64,000 bases of DNA from Eutrigla gurnardus (Eukaryota > Chordata > Actinopteri > Perciformes > Triglidae), in NCBI GenBank assembly GCA_963514095.1, contig OY741268.1:24946657-25010656 (forward strand). The letters are read 5' to 3'. Position 1 is the first letter of the stretch, and each line of letters starts with the position of its first letter. The notes beneath the pieces were generated by a model. That model did no database searches, was not told the DNA's origin, and worked only from the letters and a program-made list of their open reading frames with translations. Both the position numbers and the translations under genes were made by a program. This document shows, piece by piece, positions 1 to 13,192 of the stretch.

Positions 1-2300
1 GATCTCTTCCAGACAGACAGCGGCCTGTTAAAGCAGACAGGGATGAGAAACAGATACTGTAAGTGGTGCACATGGCAGCTGTTGGTCGTCCTTGCATGTG
101 ACTCCGGGGTTGCCTTAATCTGATTGTGTGATGTGTCCCGGTGGTCAGGCGACACCATTCAAGGGCTCTGGTGAACAGCAGCCCTGGCAGCAACTACAAA
201 TGAGCAGTTTGCATATGTATGACCCCTGGCACCTGAACGCCACTCAATCAATCACACATGGGCTATAGCGGCTGTCGGCTTTCAGGGTTTTTTTTATTTT
301 TTTTTATCTCCTCTTTGCTTTCCTCCCACCCTCCCTTTCACCACCTTTTCCCTTTGCTCCAGCTCCCTGTCATGTTTCCTGTCTGCTTCCGCTCCCTCTC
401 TCTGCCTCCATCTTTTTTTTTCTTCCCCCATTCCCCCTCCACTACTTATCACCTTCTCTCTTCTCCATATCTCTCAACATCCTTCGTCTCAGTGAATAGC
501 GCAGACAGTGGATTCTCAAAGACAGCGAAATGCTTTTACACCGAGGGGAAGCTTTGCATCTCACAGCTGGTGCGGAGGCGGGCCTCGCTCGCTCCCACGG
601 AGGGAGAGGGAGACGCCGCCGCGGCAGAGTCACAACTGCGAGGTTAAGCGGCGCTTTGGTTCCACTCGGAGGAACACGCATCGTGGGGAGATATCTCATA
701 AACACCAATTTGCCGTCATTTAAGACCGATATTTAAAGATATATACGCTTGATGGTATAAACCCTCCATCTTTTTTTTTCCAAGGGAGTATGCAAGGTGT
801 TCTTGTCTCCCTTCTTTCTTTTCGCCCGTGGCTACACAAGTTCAAAGGCATGGTGGGAAACATGACAGCGAGCTGAGGTGATGTAATTTGAGGGGGTGGT
901 GGGAAAGTTTAGCACCATCCGGCTCGGGGAAGAACGGAGCCGGTTCGTGTGGTGATGCGGCGTGATCGGAGGAGATCAGAGGCCAGCGTATCAACGCACA
1001 TCAGTGGAGCGGAGGAGGCCAGAAAGGTCATCTTTAAAGCCCAACTCCACCGTGACCCATCCTTGACTAGAACTTTTGACGTAAACATAGGCATCTTTTT
1101 TTATTCCCGCTACTGTAAATCCCGTCTTCTCGTTTTGGCTCTTTCCTAAAAACGCTGCCAACATCAGTTGTAAATCAACGACGGCAATTTAAATGAACAT
1201 CTGTTTTCCTGAGGTTCAGCACAGTGGCGTGTACCGCATGAGTGATGTTTTATTTGTCTTCGGAAGGGTATATAATATTTTTGGCTACAAAAATTGCCGC
1301 GGCTGCCAGTGGGGTTGTGTTCTGATTTAGAACTGTCTACTCATTTAAGAAGCAAGGACTTTTTTTTGGAGACGTGCTCTTTGTTTCTGCTTATCATATA
1401 CTGACGAAGGTTTTCTCCGGTGACGCATATGTGAACGTTTGTCAACGTGTGTTTTTAAAGGTCTGGCCATATTCTATAGTTTTCCCTTTTGTCATGACAA
1501 GACCAAAAATCAAGCTGAAGTATTGTCTGTCTAGTCATATCGTATTCCTATGTGACATAAAGCACCATTATTGTTTAGAAACCATTAAAACCACATAAAT
1601 CAGACACAGCTTTCCAGTGTTCCTTTATTGAGATGAAAACTGACAGTCATCTATGTTGCGTCAATCTGTCCCGCCGCCTTAAATACCAGCAGACCAAATC
1701 TTTGGCTGTAAGAAAAAAAAGTCCCCAATACAGTTTTTCCTCCCGTGTAACATTTACTAAAAAAAACTACAGTGCCGGATGTTTTGAGGTATTATTTGAA
1801 GTTTTAAAAATAATCTTAAGGTACTTATTCGTGACCCATTTTAAGAGATTAGGATCATAAGCAGTAAAAAATGGGCTTGGTGTTGCAGCTCTAAATCATT
1901 GCATGAATATGATTACACAAGGAAAGTCCATCTGACATTACAAAGGTACATTCCAGAGTACATTAAATAAAATATCAGCAATTGCCTAATATTTACCTTT
2001 CTGTTAATTAGATAACTACTAAGTTATGACATATGACTATTTATGGCTGCCTAAATATGAAATAACCTAAAAAAAAAAAAAATCTTATTTCAATGTCAAT
2101 CAATAACATGTTATGCCACATGGACGGTTTGTGTTTGGCACGATTAGCAGGTCAAGGCGCGTGATTGGCCGTGCACTCGGCTGCAGCCGCGTGTGCGCGA
2201 GAGAGGAAATGGGAGCGCCGCGGCAACAAGCGTGGGCGAGTAGGCAGCCACAGTGTGCATAAGTGAAGAGGAGGGCTTCCAACGGCGTGTTTGTTTGTGG

Positions 2301-2343
<43 letters not shown>

Positions 2344-4812
2344 CACTCAGGAGGAGTGTATGCAGTGCAGTGAGGGAGGTATGGATATTAATCACCGGGA
2401 GGAGCATGGTTCTGTGGCGCCGGGCGGAGATGGATGGGGTGTGAGTGCAGTGATGTCACCCTGACAAATGGACCGACCGCGTTGGCTGCGACTCGCACAT
2501 CGCCTCTCATTTCAATTAGTTCCTCACACAACAACCCACCTAACCCACGATTCGCAGGTTACACAGGCGCACAAACACGTAGGCGTTGGCCGCCGTCACG
2601 CCCCCCCGCCGCCGGTGCCCCAATCCGGTGCACAGCCCTCTAACAAGGACGCGCTGATCTGTAAGAATACAGTGGAGCGACGTTAATTAATCCAACTCAA
2701 TTATGACGGCAGTCTTGCACTCGATCCCAGCAGCCGGTTCGTCAGCCAAGCACACTGACTCGGTCTCCGGCCAGCACGCTAGCCACTGGGAGCTGGCAGA
2801 GGGTCTGGGCGTGTTTACGGACTAAAGATTGGGCACTGCCCGTGTGTTTTCCCGTAATATCAATTTGATGAAGTGCCTGAGCGATGGCAACGGGAGCAGT
2901 CACTTGGGCCATTGGTAATGGTGCGCGTTTGTTCTCCGATGTGGAAAGAGTGTATAAGATGTGAAGCAGCCGTCGCAGTGAGCAGCGGTGCCGACAAACG
3001 TATGAGGTATGAAAAAGGACTCACCTCCTCAGGAGCTGTTTATAGTTTGGTTCTTAAAAGCCCGACAGCAACAAGGAAGGAGCAGCGGGCTGATTTTCAA
3101 GTGTCTGTCACATACACAAGAAGTATTAAGCCCCGTTTTTCAAAGGTCCGACGCCACTAACAGGATGAAGCCTCCTTTCAAACTCCTTCCCGTCAACTTT
3201 GACATCGGAAGACTTCACTATACTGTGGACTCTCCTCCTGGACCTCCATGCTATACTTGCCTCTCAATCGGCATCTAACTTCTCCCACACCTTCTCTGAT
3301 CCTGCTCCTCTTCACAGCAGGAGGATGGTGCAAGAGGATCACTTTGGTGTAAGCGGGGGCAGACTGGGCCATGCGAGGCTGAACTGGGTTACGCCGGTGC
3401 ACACTGGAGCACTAAGTTAGGGGATTTGATCAGAGCGTCTGGGGGGCTCCAGCTCTATTTCCAGCTTAACATCAGTGGAGGGTATCTCTTCATCTGCCTG
3501 TGAAAGCGTCAGGAGGTTAACACCAAGCCTTCAGAGAGGACTGAGAGGGGGGAGAAGGAGGAACTTCCATTGTGCCACAGATATAAATGGACCCCTACAC
3601 ATCTGCATTTAGCACATTAGAGGTTCCTATAAAATCTGAAGCTGGAGGAAGAAAAAAAGCATGTTTAGGAGCTCCATAATTGCAGATGTTCTTGTGCTGC
3701 AGCTCTTCTTTAAACAGCGACGAAAAGCACATGATTTCATCATACATGCCGAAGAAGATATATAGAGCCACCAAGAAAAGTGGGTGACTCGGGAATATGA
3801 ATGTGTGCTTTGTTAACAATGCTCACCAACACTGAACATATTCGATACACGGAGACTTCGGTGGAGGGATGTCTTCCCGTTTCACGGAAGCTGAAACCAC
3901 TAGGTTTGTATATATGCAGAATTTATTACCCTCTACCTTGAGAGGGTGCTTGGCTTCACATATTCCTTTGTTGATGAAACATGCCTGTTCTCTCACCCCG
4001 AGAACAGTGGGAAATGAAAAATGGATGAAAAGCTTTTGAAATAGTGCCTATGATTACCATAACACTCCTACAATAGCGGGAGTGGGCCTGTCATGTATTG
4101 TTGCATGTAACACAAGGGGCATGCACCATACAAAAGACACTTGTACCCGTGTCCTACAAAAGATGACAATATTTGCTGTTTTTCCTCCTCCCTTCCAATT
4201 TGATATTGAAGCCACGTTCTCCAGCGAGGGTCTCCACATTCGGGTCATTTTTTTTCATTCCACTTGGCTGTTCTTGCTTTTAATCTAGCGGCACTAAAGA
4301 ACTAGGTTCCAGCAACAACAAAAAGGTTAGATCTCACTTTCCGTTTCATCTCGGCCTCCCGCGATCCCCAGAGACGTCTCTCTGTGCTCGTCTGCACTGC
4401 TGGGTGATGGGAGATTTTTTTTTTTTGCCAGGGCTCTTGTTTGTTTGGTTTGAAATCTGCCTGACAGTTTCGGCAGCATGGCTCAGGCCCCACAGGAGCT
4501 AACGTCAGATAAAATGTCACCGTGGCTTTGTTCCACGCTGCCCTATGGGCTGGCCACATGCAGCGTACACCTGAGAGCCCGAAGGCCAACGCAAGCAGCG
4601 AGCGGACGGGTTGAAAGGGAACAGCATCCAGTCTTGTCCATTTCACAGCGTGTGACACCGAGTTTGTTAACGGCTTGCGTTTTATCCCCATTGACAAAAA
4701 GATGGACAATTAGGTTAGAGGTTTTAACCTTAGAGCAATATGTTTATAGCAGAGATAAATCATCAATGACAGCATCCCTCTAGTCTGCAGGGACACGTGA
4801 TGGGATCGTCGC
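1..4812 (-). other. nlgn3 intron, distal part (no gene seen)
   Basis: This is intronic on the minus-strand nlgn3 model because the next exon was not found in the window. It holds a (GT)n array at 2303-2339, T-rich tracts around 290-430, and a CpG-rich patch at about 590-700. The open frames here have low-complexity or HTHTHT-type translations and no recognisable domain. No RNA gene or splice-flanked coding match is visible. Confidence 0.6.
2303..2339. repeat. (GT)n microsatellite
   Basis: Uninterrupted GT, about 18 units. Confidence 0.98.
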
Positions 4813-5346
4813 TTAAAGGGATCGTTTGGATGTTTTTGAAGTGAGGTTGTATGAGGCCATAGTCGGTGTAATACCTACGATAGACGGTGGTTGGCAAAAC
4901 ATGCTATATTTAGATTATTTTCTCTGCTTTTCTCTGCTGTCAGAGAGCCCTTTCCGACAGGGAACAGAAGCCGTTATCTATGCTCTCTGAAAAAGTCAGT
5001 AGTTTTGAGTTACTGGTCTAAAGCTGCCTCGATCGGTTTGTTTGTTTGTGTTTTTGTCTGACTTTAAAGCCTTACTTCGGACTCACCAAAGGCACATGTG
5101 TAATTTTTGTCAAAGGATTCCGGTGGCTTTGAAGAGAGCTTCAGTTCCCCATCGGAAAGGGCTCTCAAAGAGCAATGTAAAGTAGAGGAAATATTCTAAA
5201 TATGGCGCACACGTTTTTTGGTGGGTCTTTTTTTTTCGGTGGCTACAATATGTTTCGCTGCTGCCCCCCCATCCCAAGGTGCAAACTGGTGGGCGTGCCG
5301 ACCCCCATCTACTGTAGGTAAGACGCTGACTATGGATGAGTACCTC
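4813..5346. mobile_element. Foldback (palindromic, MITE-like) DNA element
   Basis: Two long imperfect arms are reverse complements. The left arm (about 4858-4975) contains gagagccctttccga and gctatatttagat. The right arm (about 5125-5345) contains tcggaaagggctctc and attctaaatatggc in the complementary order. The outer arms also pair: catagtcggtgtaatacctac on the left against gtaggtaagacgctgactatg on the right. The left end begins ttaaagggatcgttt, as I recall for abundant percomorph foldback elements; the matching right terminus is lost after tacctc. There is no coding capacity, so the element is non-autonomous. The family name and transposase class are not identified, and no target-site duplication could be fixed. 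Confidence 0.8.
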
Positions 5347-8010
5347 GGCTCCTGTCTCCGAGCCCTCGGATGAGCCTTCTCACTGTTTCCCTAACGAGGC
5401 TGGAGCGAAAAGCCGACTGGTGCTCTCACAGTGGAGCACTAGGGCGGTTGCCGCTGTCAGCTCCTGTTAGCTCAGCCCTCTCTGGTACACGTTTCAGAGA
5501 GCGCAAACACACTCATCCCAAAGGAGCTCAGCCGCGCTCCTTCACCTACCCCCCCACCCCACCCCGACTCCCCCCTCACCCCGCCTCAATAAATTAATAA
5601 AAGGAAGGAGCAGCACTCGCAGGTAATTTGATTAAATACGACATCCCTGCTTTAAAGAGCGCGCTGACGAAGCAAAAAGAAGACGGAACGCTGTCGAAAG
5701 AAATTGTCGCCGTGCTCGTACATGACCCCTGCCCCCCCGACAGCGATGCCCTCCTCCCCTCTCTATCAGCCGAGCATCGCTTTCCAAGGACACCACTGAG
5801 TGTTATTATATGAAAAATGCGATATGCTCCAGATTACAGAGCTTGTCAGTCACTCTAAATTTGACGCAATCCCCACCAGATCTCTCCCCTTAATTGAGTT
5901 TACTTTGCTTTATGTGACAGCCGCCTTTCTAAGTTCATATGTGTGAGCCGTGGCTGCATGCTGCATAAGCCTGCGGGCTTATCGAGGGCACATGCTCACA
6001 CTTTTCCGAACAGACAGTGTAAACAACACCAGGATCTCAGACATTTGTTAGACGCCGAGGACACATAAGTGTAACCGATTTCTGCCAAATGTGCTGAGGG
6101 AGTTGTGTTTCCTTTTAGAAGAAGAAAAAACTTAATTCAAACGCTAAATCCTCATATTCTAGTTAACATGGTTACTCTGTAATTGCGAATATTATTATCA
6201 AAGCAACTGAATCAATGTGATAATTTATGTCATGGAGATACAGCGCGTGTTGCGTATTCCCCCGGTGAACGCGTCATCTCTCTCTCTGTGTTTATGTCAT
6301 CCCCACTATCTTGTCCTCTCCCCTCGGGCTCCAGGAGGCTGACTGGGAAGGATGTATCGAGCCACGACGTATGAATGGAATGACAAGCCGTGTCAGTCGG
6401 AGCGGGAGCCACTCATTATACAGATTGCTTCGTGGTGTTTCTGGGTCGTCGAGGCCAATGTCACCTCTCCTCGGCCTGGCCACGGGCCTGAACGAGCACC
6501 GCCGGCCCACGCTCGCCATCTCCCGAGCCCACGCCTTTTACCGTCACTTTGCATTTGAGTTTACGAGGGGCGGGTTACTGACCCAACAACAACGCCATTA
6601 ACGGGAGGAAAACAGACATGTTTTAATCGAAGGAAGGACTGTGAATCTTATTAGCGGGATATCTTGTTTCAGTCAATGCTCCAGCTGCCCCTCCGGCTCC
6701 ATGATAGCATCAGCAGCAAACAGTTAGCAGGTGCAGAGCAGAAATAAAGCCAATTGTCTTGATCGAATCACTCCCCCCATTCTGCCACCCCACATCTTTT
6801 CCCTCACTTCAGTGTCCGCTGACTGGCTGCGCTATGGATAATGCTCTATAATGTCTATTAACGCTCTCTGTGGTGCTATCAAGACATATGCTGATGACAA
6901 TGCTTTCCTCTGGATTTGATAGGTTAACTACGCGGCAACAGCTCGCTTGTTAGGAGACAGGTGGTTAACTGCTCTTTCCTGTCTGTGACTCGTGGCTCAC
7001 CGTCAGTAACGTCCCTACCTGTGGTTGAAAAATGCTGCAGCCCTGCTAGGTGCAATGGAGGCGTGTTGTTTTTTTTTTTCCCATCCCGAGCTCCTGAGTC
7101 GAGCCTTATCTCCCCCAGCCGGACAATCCACCTCTCTGTCCTCGGTATTGGCGTGAGGAAGAGCCTTGAGTGGCAGGCTCCCGACTCTAATTAAAGCAGC
7201 CGAAGCATTAGTCCCGCTTGTGAGCAGTGTGAGAGTTTTCATAATTACCCGTGCAATTCATTCATTATTTAACTTAACAAGGTGACTCAGTGGCCAAACA
7301 TACAGCGGATCGGAAGCCTAATTTGGGGAAAAGAGCCACGGCGATATTGAATAGCTGAGTTTTTTGTTTGTTGCCGCAGCCACCTGTAAAGCTGCTGGAT
7401 GATAAGGGATCTGGAATAATGACTGAATATTTGGTCTTATTAACGAGCGTCTGCTGCTGGTGTACGCAAACACAGAAAAGCTCTCTTATTGCAATGTCTA
7501 TTAAGTTCAAATGAAATGTAAGTCTAACCTTTCTAAGCTCCTAAATTCAGCTAAATTGGCTCCAGAGGAGGCTAATTCAGCCCTTTACAACATGGGAGGA
7601 AATGGGCATTAGAGCCGTGGTGCCACCAGCAAATAGCACTGGACCCTGACTTGTTTGCACAGAGAAAAATGTGTTAGCTTTTCCTTTAAAAAAAAAGGGG
7701 GGGGCTTTCATTGTTCTTAAAAGCCTTAAAGCCATTTTTTCCCCTTTCAAACTGTTTATTCTAACCCAAGTGCCGGCATTACCATTATAATTTTGGCCGC
7801 CGTGGTTTTGTTAGTGAATGTAAATGGGGCTTTACATGCAGCACGTAAAAGCACACCGTCAGCATTTCATAACCCTGCATGAAAAATGTTACCTTGGGAA
7901 GGGAACGCATTTAGATGCCAGAACTATGATACCAAATCATACCGGGCTGCACAGAGAACTCAGTCTGCCTCAGCTGGGGAGATAATTGATACACAATTCA
8001 TGTCTAAAAA

Positions 8011-8025
8011 GGGGGGGGGGGGGGG
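8011..8025. repeat. Poly-G tract, 15 bases
   Basis: Uninterrupted G15 directly after aaaaa. Confidence 0.95.
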
Positions 8026-8637
8026 ATGATGGAGTTAGACTGGTGTTTTGATGCAGCCCTTATAACACTTATGATAATTCAAAGCATAACAGCTGGATCC
8101 ACTGATCGCAGGCACAGCGTGACTCATCCTGCCTATGCCCTTTCATATTTCACAAAGAAAAATATATAAAAAAAGGTGGATAATCGTCCATATATCACTG
8201 TTGCCGGGTAGAAAAAGCCTTCTAAATCCAGCTGTGGTGAGCTCGTCGTTCCAAGAGGGGAAGAGTTACTCGGTTGGCCCGTACGAGTCGGTGACACGCG
8301 ACTTAACGGTGACACTTTTAACAGTTCAACTAATATGATCTGTGTCATTGAATCTCTGCCACTCAGGAATCCATATCCAGTTTAATCCCTGTCAAGCATT
8401 GTTAACTTGTTTACTGCTATATTAAGCACCAGATATGCTGCTTCAGAGAGAGGGAGGTATATAGCCCGTGGCAATTTGCTTCCAATGAAGGCATTAGACT
8501 CACGGCAGCGTTACAGCAACGATGGATTCGATTACACGTGTGTTCTTGTGTAGTGTAATCTCCAGACCTCGTATTTTTTATTTTTATTTCATTAAATATT
8601 TATGGAAAACCGAGGTCTACAGGTACACAGTTCACTA

Positions 8638-8690
8638 TGGCAAGGCAAGGCAGTTTGATTTGTATAGCGCCTTTCAACAACGTGCTGTGC
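8638..8690. repeat. Short fish interspersed-repeat end (GGCAAGGCA... type)
   Basis: The stretch tggcaaggcaaggcagtttg, followed by atttgtatagcgcctttcaa, matches from memory a motif that recurs very widely in teleost genomes (ggcaaggcaagtttatttgtatagcg form). Only about 50 bp is recognisable, so this is a truncated copy. I cannot assign its class. Confidence 0.5.
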
Positions 8691-9885
8691 ATGTGTGAAA
8701 TGATGGGGTTTACATTCGGCTTCCTTATAGCTCTCATGCATTTGTATTGTCACTGCTGTGTTTGCAGCCCAGATTTAGGGACTGCTGTGATGGGGAGAGC
8801 CAGATTAGGTTATAGAGTCTAAAGTAAAAGCCTGGAAATCTACGGCGTTGTTGCAAACCGGTTCAAACAAAGCGCCATGCGTGGTGTTTTCCAGCACGGG
8901 GATATTGCATCACATATCAGACAGTAGCCACTTCCTCTGCCTCCACTGTCAAGAAAATAGAATAGCATTACCAGACTTGTAACTGTGCTCCAGTAACCCA
9001 GAAACACATATTTCTAATTGTTCTAGCTGGCCTCTGGGGCCCCCTTTCACAGAGCTGTGACCTCTTTACAATCGGACCACGGCTCTCCGGGACCCAAAGG
9101 AGAGGGCTGACTGAGTGCGACCCCCTCCGGCACGGGAGCTCTCTCCTGAGACGGCGACTCCAAATGCCACCTCCGTATCTGTCTGCGAGTCGTGTTTTCG
9201 TGTCGCGGTTGCACACATTTGTACTCGTACGCGCTCAAAACGTCTAATACACAAACACACACTTTGCACCCATGCTCACAAAAAGTCAAACACCCTCAGA
9301 CAGCTCTATTTGTTCTCCCCGTCCCCTTGAAAGTGCACCGGCGAGATGGACCGCCTGTGCTTTTTTCAACCTTTCTCCCTTCCCGGACAATTTAATAACA
9401 TCGGACTGCGGCGCTGCAGCAAGGTCGACCCCGGTCCAAGGTCACGCTGCTGGGTCCACGGTTGAGGAGGTGTACTCCCAGGAGGAGGAGGGGAGGGGGC
9501 TGTGAACCCAGATCCCTTCTGATTACAGTACAATACATTTTTAATTGAGAGTGATAAGGTCTGGGCCTTTTCAAAGTGTTCCTGTTGATAATTAGTGACC
9601 CTGGAAAACAGCCGGCTTTTCTTCTCTTCACGGTAGAGCGAGAAAGCGCTCGGCGCCCGTGATGAGATCCGTGCTGATGCCGACAAAATAAAAGCCACCT
9701 AAACAGCTAAGCGATGAAGGATTACACACGTATCAACCGCGATCTTATCGGTGGGCAAGTATGATTTGGAAACAGAGCCACGACTTATTTTGCGAAGCTG
9801 TTTGGGGCTTTGAAACAATAATCTCTATACTTGCTCTCTATCTGGAGCCACTAGAGTCCTCTCTATCTGTTTTCTGGGGGACATG

Positions 9886-9944
9886 TCAGGGGCTAATTGT
9901 TAAGAATTGAGTTATTGAGCTGTATGCCCTTCTCTAGCCCCTGA
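9886..9944. repeat. 10-bp inverted repeat
   Basis: TCAGGGGCTA at 9886-9895 and TAGCCCCTGA at 9935-9944 are exact reverse complements 39 nt apart. Confidence 0.85.
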
Positions 9945-12900
9945 AGGACTAACACCAATACAAATAGCTTCCAAACACAATTGGAATTCCAGTGGAGTGC
10001 TCCTGACTTACCCCAGCCATAATATTGTTCTAATAATTGGAGCTCACAGGCCATCAAATATCATGCTGGTTTGTTCAATTGATTCAGACAGGCTCAAGCA
10101 GGGGAAAAAACATGCATTTGCAATTTTTCCATTTGCAATCCGAATAGCATTCCCCCCGCTCTGTTTTTTAATGACGGGCAATTCTGCGAGGCGAAAAAGC
10201 ATTTTGTAATTTGTCCTTTGGCCAACTTTTATGTAATAAGGTACGCGGGGGCTGCTATGACAGGACTACAAACAAGAACACATGCAAACATGCACAAGTA
10301 AGCTGTATCGCTTGGCTACAAGTACAAAGTAGATATTCCACACCTTCAAACGGAAAAACGCCTCGACGACAGTAACACCATAACGCTGTAATTGGATGTG
10401 CAATAATCAAGTAATTCACCAGGATCCGTGTTGGCCGCGTTCCGTTCGACAAAGCGGAGGCGGGGTGTCAAGCGGCTGTTTTTGTCACAATCCCGCGGCC
10501 GTCGCTGCTGCACTGAAACGATGAGAGCTGTATCGCAGCCCATCAGTAAAAGCGGTGGATTACTTTTTTTTTTTGTGAGACTGCTGACTTGGCACGCGGC
10601 AGAAAGAGGTTGAGTGAAGGCGAGTGGCGGAGTCGGGTGATAATGAAAATAGTTCCGATAAAGATGTAATGGATGTGAGATGGGGTACAAAAAAAAAAAA
10701 CATTCATGCATATTATCAAAGGGGAAAGTGTGTGACGCGGATTGACTGCGGCTTGATAACACGCAGACAATCTGCACTTTAAAATACGTCCCTGCCGACT
10801 GCTTCTCCGACATGCCGCTCTTATCACCTGCGAGCAGGACAGAGGCGGCCATGTTTCCTATCGAGCAGTTGTCGTTCAGAAGTGTTTGAACATGTTTTAA
10901 AGCATTTCGAGTGCAAACGGAGTTTAATTAGAGCGGCTGCTGATTAACGCCGCCGCGGATAAAGACGAGTGTCCAAAGAATATCAACAGTGCCTCAGCCG
11001 CAGTGTCTGGGCTCCAAACATCAAAGTCAAGAAATGGAACAAATTCTGCTGCATGAAAGGGACTGTGACTATAATGAAGGAAAGAGACTAATCAATACTA
11101 TTAAAAAAATGAACAGTTGCATTTTCATATTCTTTGCAGAGCGTGGTACATTATTGTATATGGTAGGAAAAAAAGAGTATATACTGTAGTGCTTGTAAGA
11201 TAAAGTAAAGGGAGCGTGGTCTTCTGCTGCATGGTTGAGAGATGGTTGTAACCGGGTGAAAGAACTCATCATTTCTGTATTTCACGTCCTCGTGTGCTTG
11301 AAAACATCTCTCAGCGGCGGCTAAGTGCCGTGATTGCCGAGTGCAAATGTTTAAACCAGCTCTGCAGCACTCCTCCGCGCCTCCCCCCGGCATACGATGC
11401 ACCCAAAGGGAAGCGTGAATAATAAAGCCTTCAAATGACAAGCACGCAGCGGGGTTAATGATAAAGGTCAACCTGCCAGCATGCAGCCAGTGAGTGTAAA
11501 GGACAAGTGGCATGGGGGTCACAACGCACATCGGCTCCTGGCCAATATATGGGAGCGGGACCCACAAGGCTCCAGAACCAGATGAGAGCTGCTTCTCGGC
11601 GGCGACCGTTCCCCGAGCGCTGCACACTTCACTGACGCTTTTATTAGCCTGCTACGTCGTGTTAGCGATGATGGAAACTAATACAGTTTGATATGGGAAA
11701 ACACAGCAAGGCTCATACCTTTGTAAACAAAAACAGGACAGACGAGACCGCGGAATAGACGGTGGGGCGGGGGGACGGGGGTTCTGGGTACGGCGTGCTG
11801 GTGAGGTTGTGGATTTTCGGTATTACCACTCATATTGCTGGACAGAAGCAGGATATCCAAGTGCAGCTATTGGAAAATATCAGGGTAAGAGACAGTGATG
11901 CCCAGCATCCGTTTGACAGGCAGCTCCATGGAGAGAATGTCAGACAACACCTGAAGCCATGCAACGCCAACAAGACATTCAGGATATATCAACACGTTCC
12001 GCCGCTATTATTCATGAGAAAACTGGCATTCACTCACATCAGTCCGGCATGATATTTACAAGAATCCCTTGAACTTATTTAGCCTGCGAGGAACAAAGCC
12101 TCTTCCTGTTCTATAGACTAATCTCAATTAAGCCCTGCTGTTGATTAGACACCCTTTGCACAGTTGATGAAAATCAGTATAGCATGGACACTATAAAAAA
12201 AAGGCAAATTAAACAGCATTGGTTTGAATGGAAATTCCTTTTCCCCCTCTTTCTTGCTTGAATATATAATATGGAATAATAATTCAATATGTTAGAATTC
12301 ATTTCTATTTGCATTTTGTTGATCTAAATCTCATTTAAAAGTCTTTTATTAGGATATTTGCGATTTACACAACGAGAAGTTTAATTTGCGGTGTACAACC
12401 CTTTAAGCTTTTTTTTTTTCAGCTGGGGAAACCGTACCCTTAAAACATATTTAATCCTCTTATAAACATAACAAATCAAACTAAAGTGATAAGAGCTTAA
12501 AAAGTAGAACTGTGTGCTATACGAACCGTTAATTTTGAGCGGAATATTTCCATTTCATAAAAGGAATGACTCAAATTGCCCTGCATGCCTTACACACATA
12601 CACAAGCTTCCATACTTCAACCCCGATTCCCTTCGCATGTCATGATGGCATTTTAATGTGTTTTGCATAATTGTTTTTCCTCCCAGTTCATCTACAGGCA
12701 TGTCAGACTTACTCTGCAAATATGTATTTTTCAAATGAATAGTGAAATACTACCCTTCCGTTGTGCTGCTTTGTCATGCAGTGATTTCATTTCCCCTCCT
12801 CGGGCTGCTGTTGATACATAACTTTATTTTTTTCCCATTGTTGTTGTCTTACATTGGAATGACAACAAATCAATCCTCAGCAATAGGAGGCATTTTGAAT

Positions 12901-13171
12901 TCGGGTCATGAAGCAGCAAAGGCAGGTCAGTCTGTCGGGATGTGATTCCGGTGTTAAGGATTTTTCTTCTTGTGCTGAAAATGTTTTTCATTTTTTTGTT
13001 GCTGTTGTTTTGACATTAAATAAATAAACACAAATATTTCACAATTAAACCTAAACATTAAACACCGAAAGCATCAAATGCATGTATATATTCTGTCCGT
13101 TTGTCTTATTCTGCATGAATCTATATTCATACAAAAGTGAAGCCACCACCACTTATAGGAGTGAATGTCAG

Positions 13172-13192
13172 GGTGCTGTCCAGGGTGCTGAA
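13172..13192 (-). promoter_or_regulatory. RE1/NRSE-like REST binding site
   Basis: On the minus strand the sequence reads TTCAGCACC, two free bases, then GGACAGCACC. The canonical RE1 is TTCAGCACC, two variable bases, then GGACAGCGCC. Both half-sites have the standard spacing and only one base (A for G in the second half) departs from consensus. REST silences neuronal genes in non-neural cells, and the host gene is neuronal, so intronic control of nlgn3 is a sensible inference. Binding is not shown. Confidence 0.7.

Noticed and set aside
10346..10852. 168-codon minus-strand frame starting MAASVLLAGDK
   Set aside because: The start context is good, but the rest is low-information with no domain; kept only as a motif observation.
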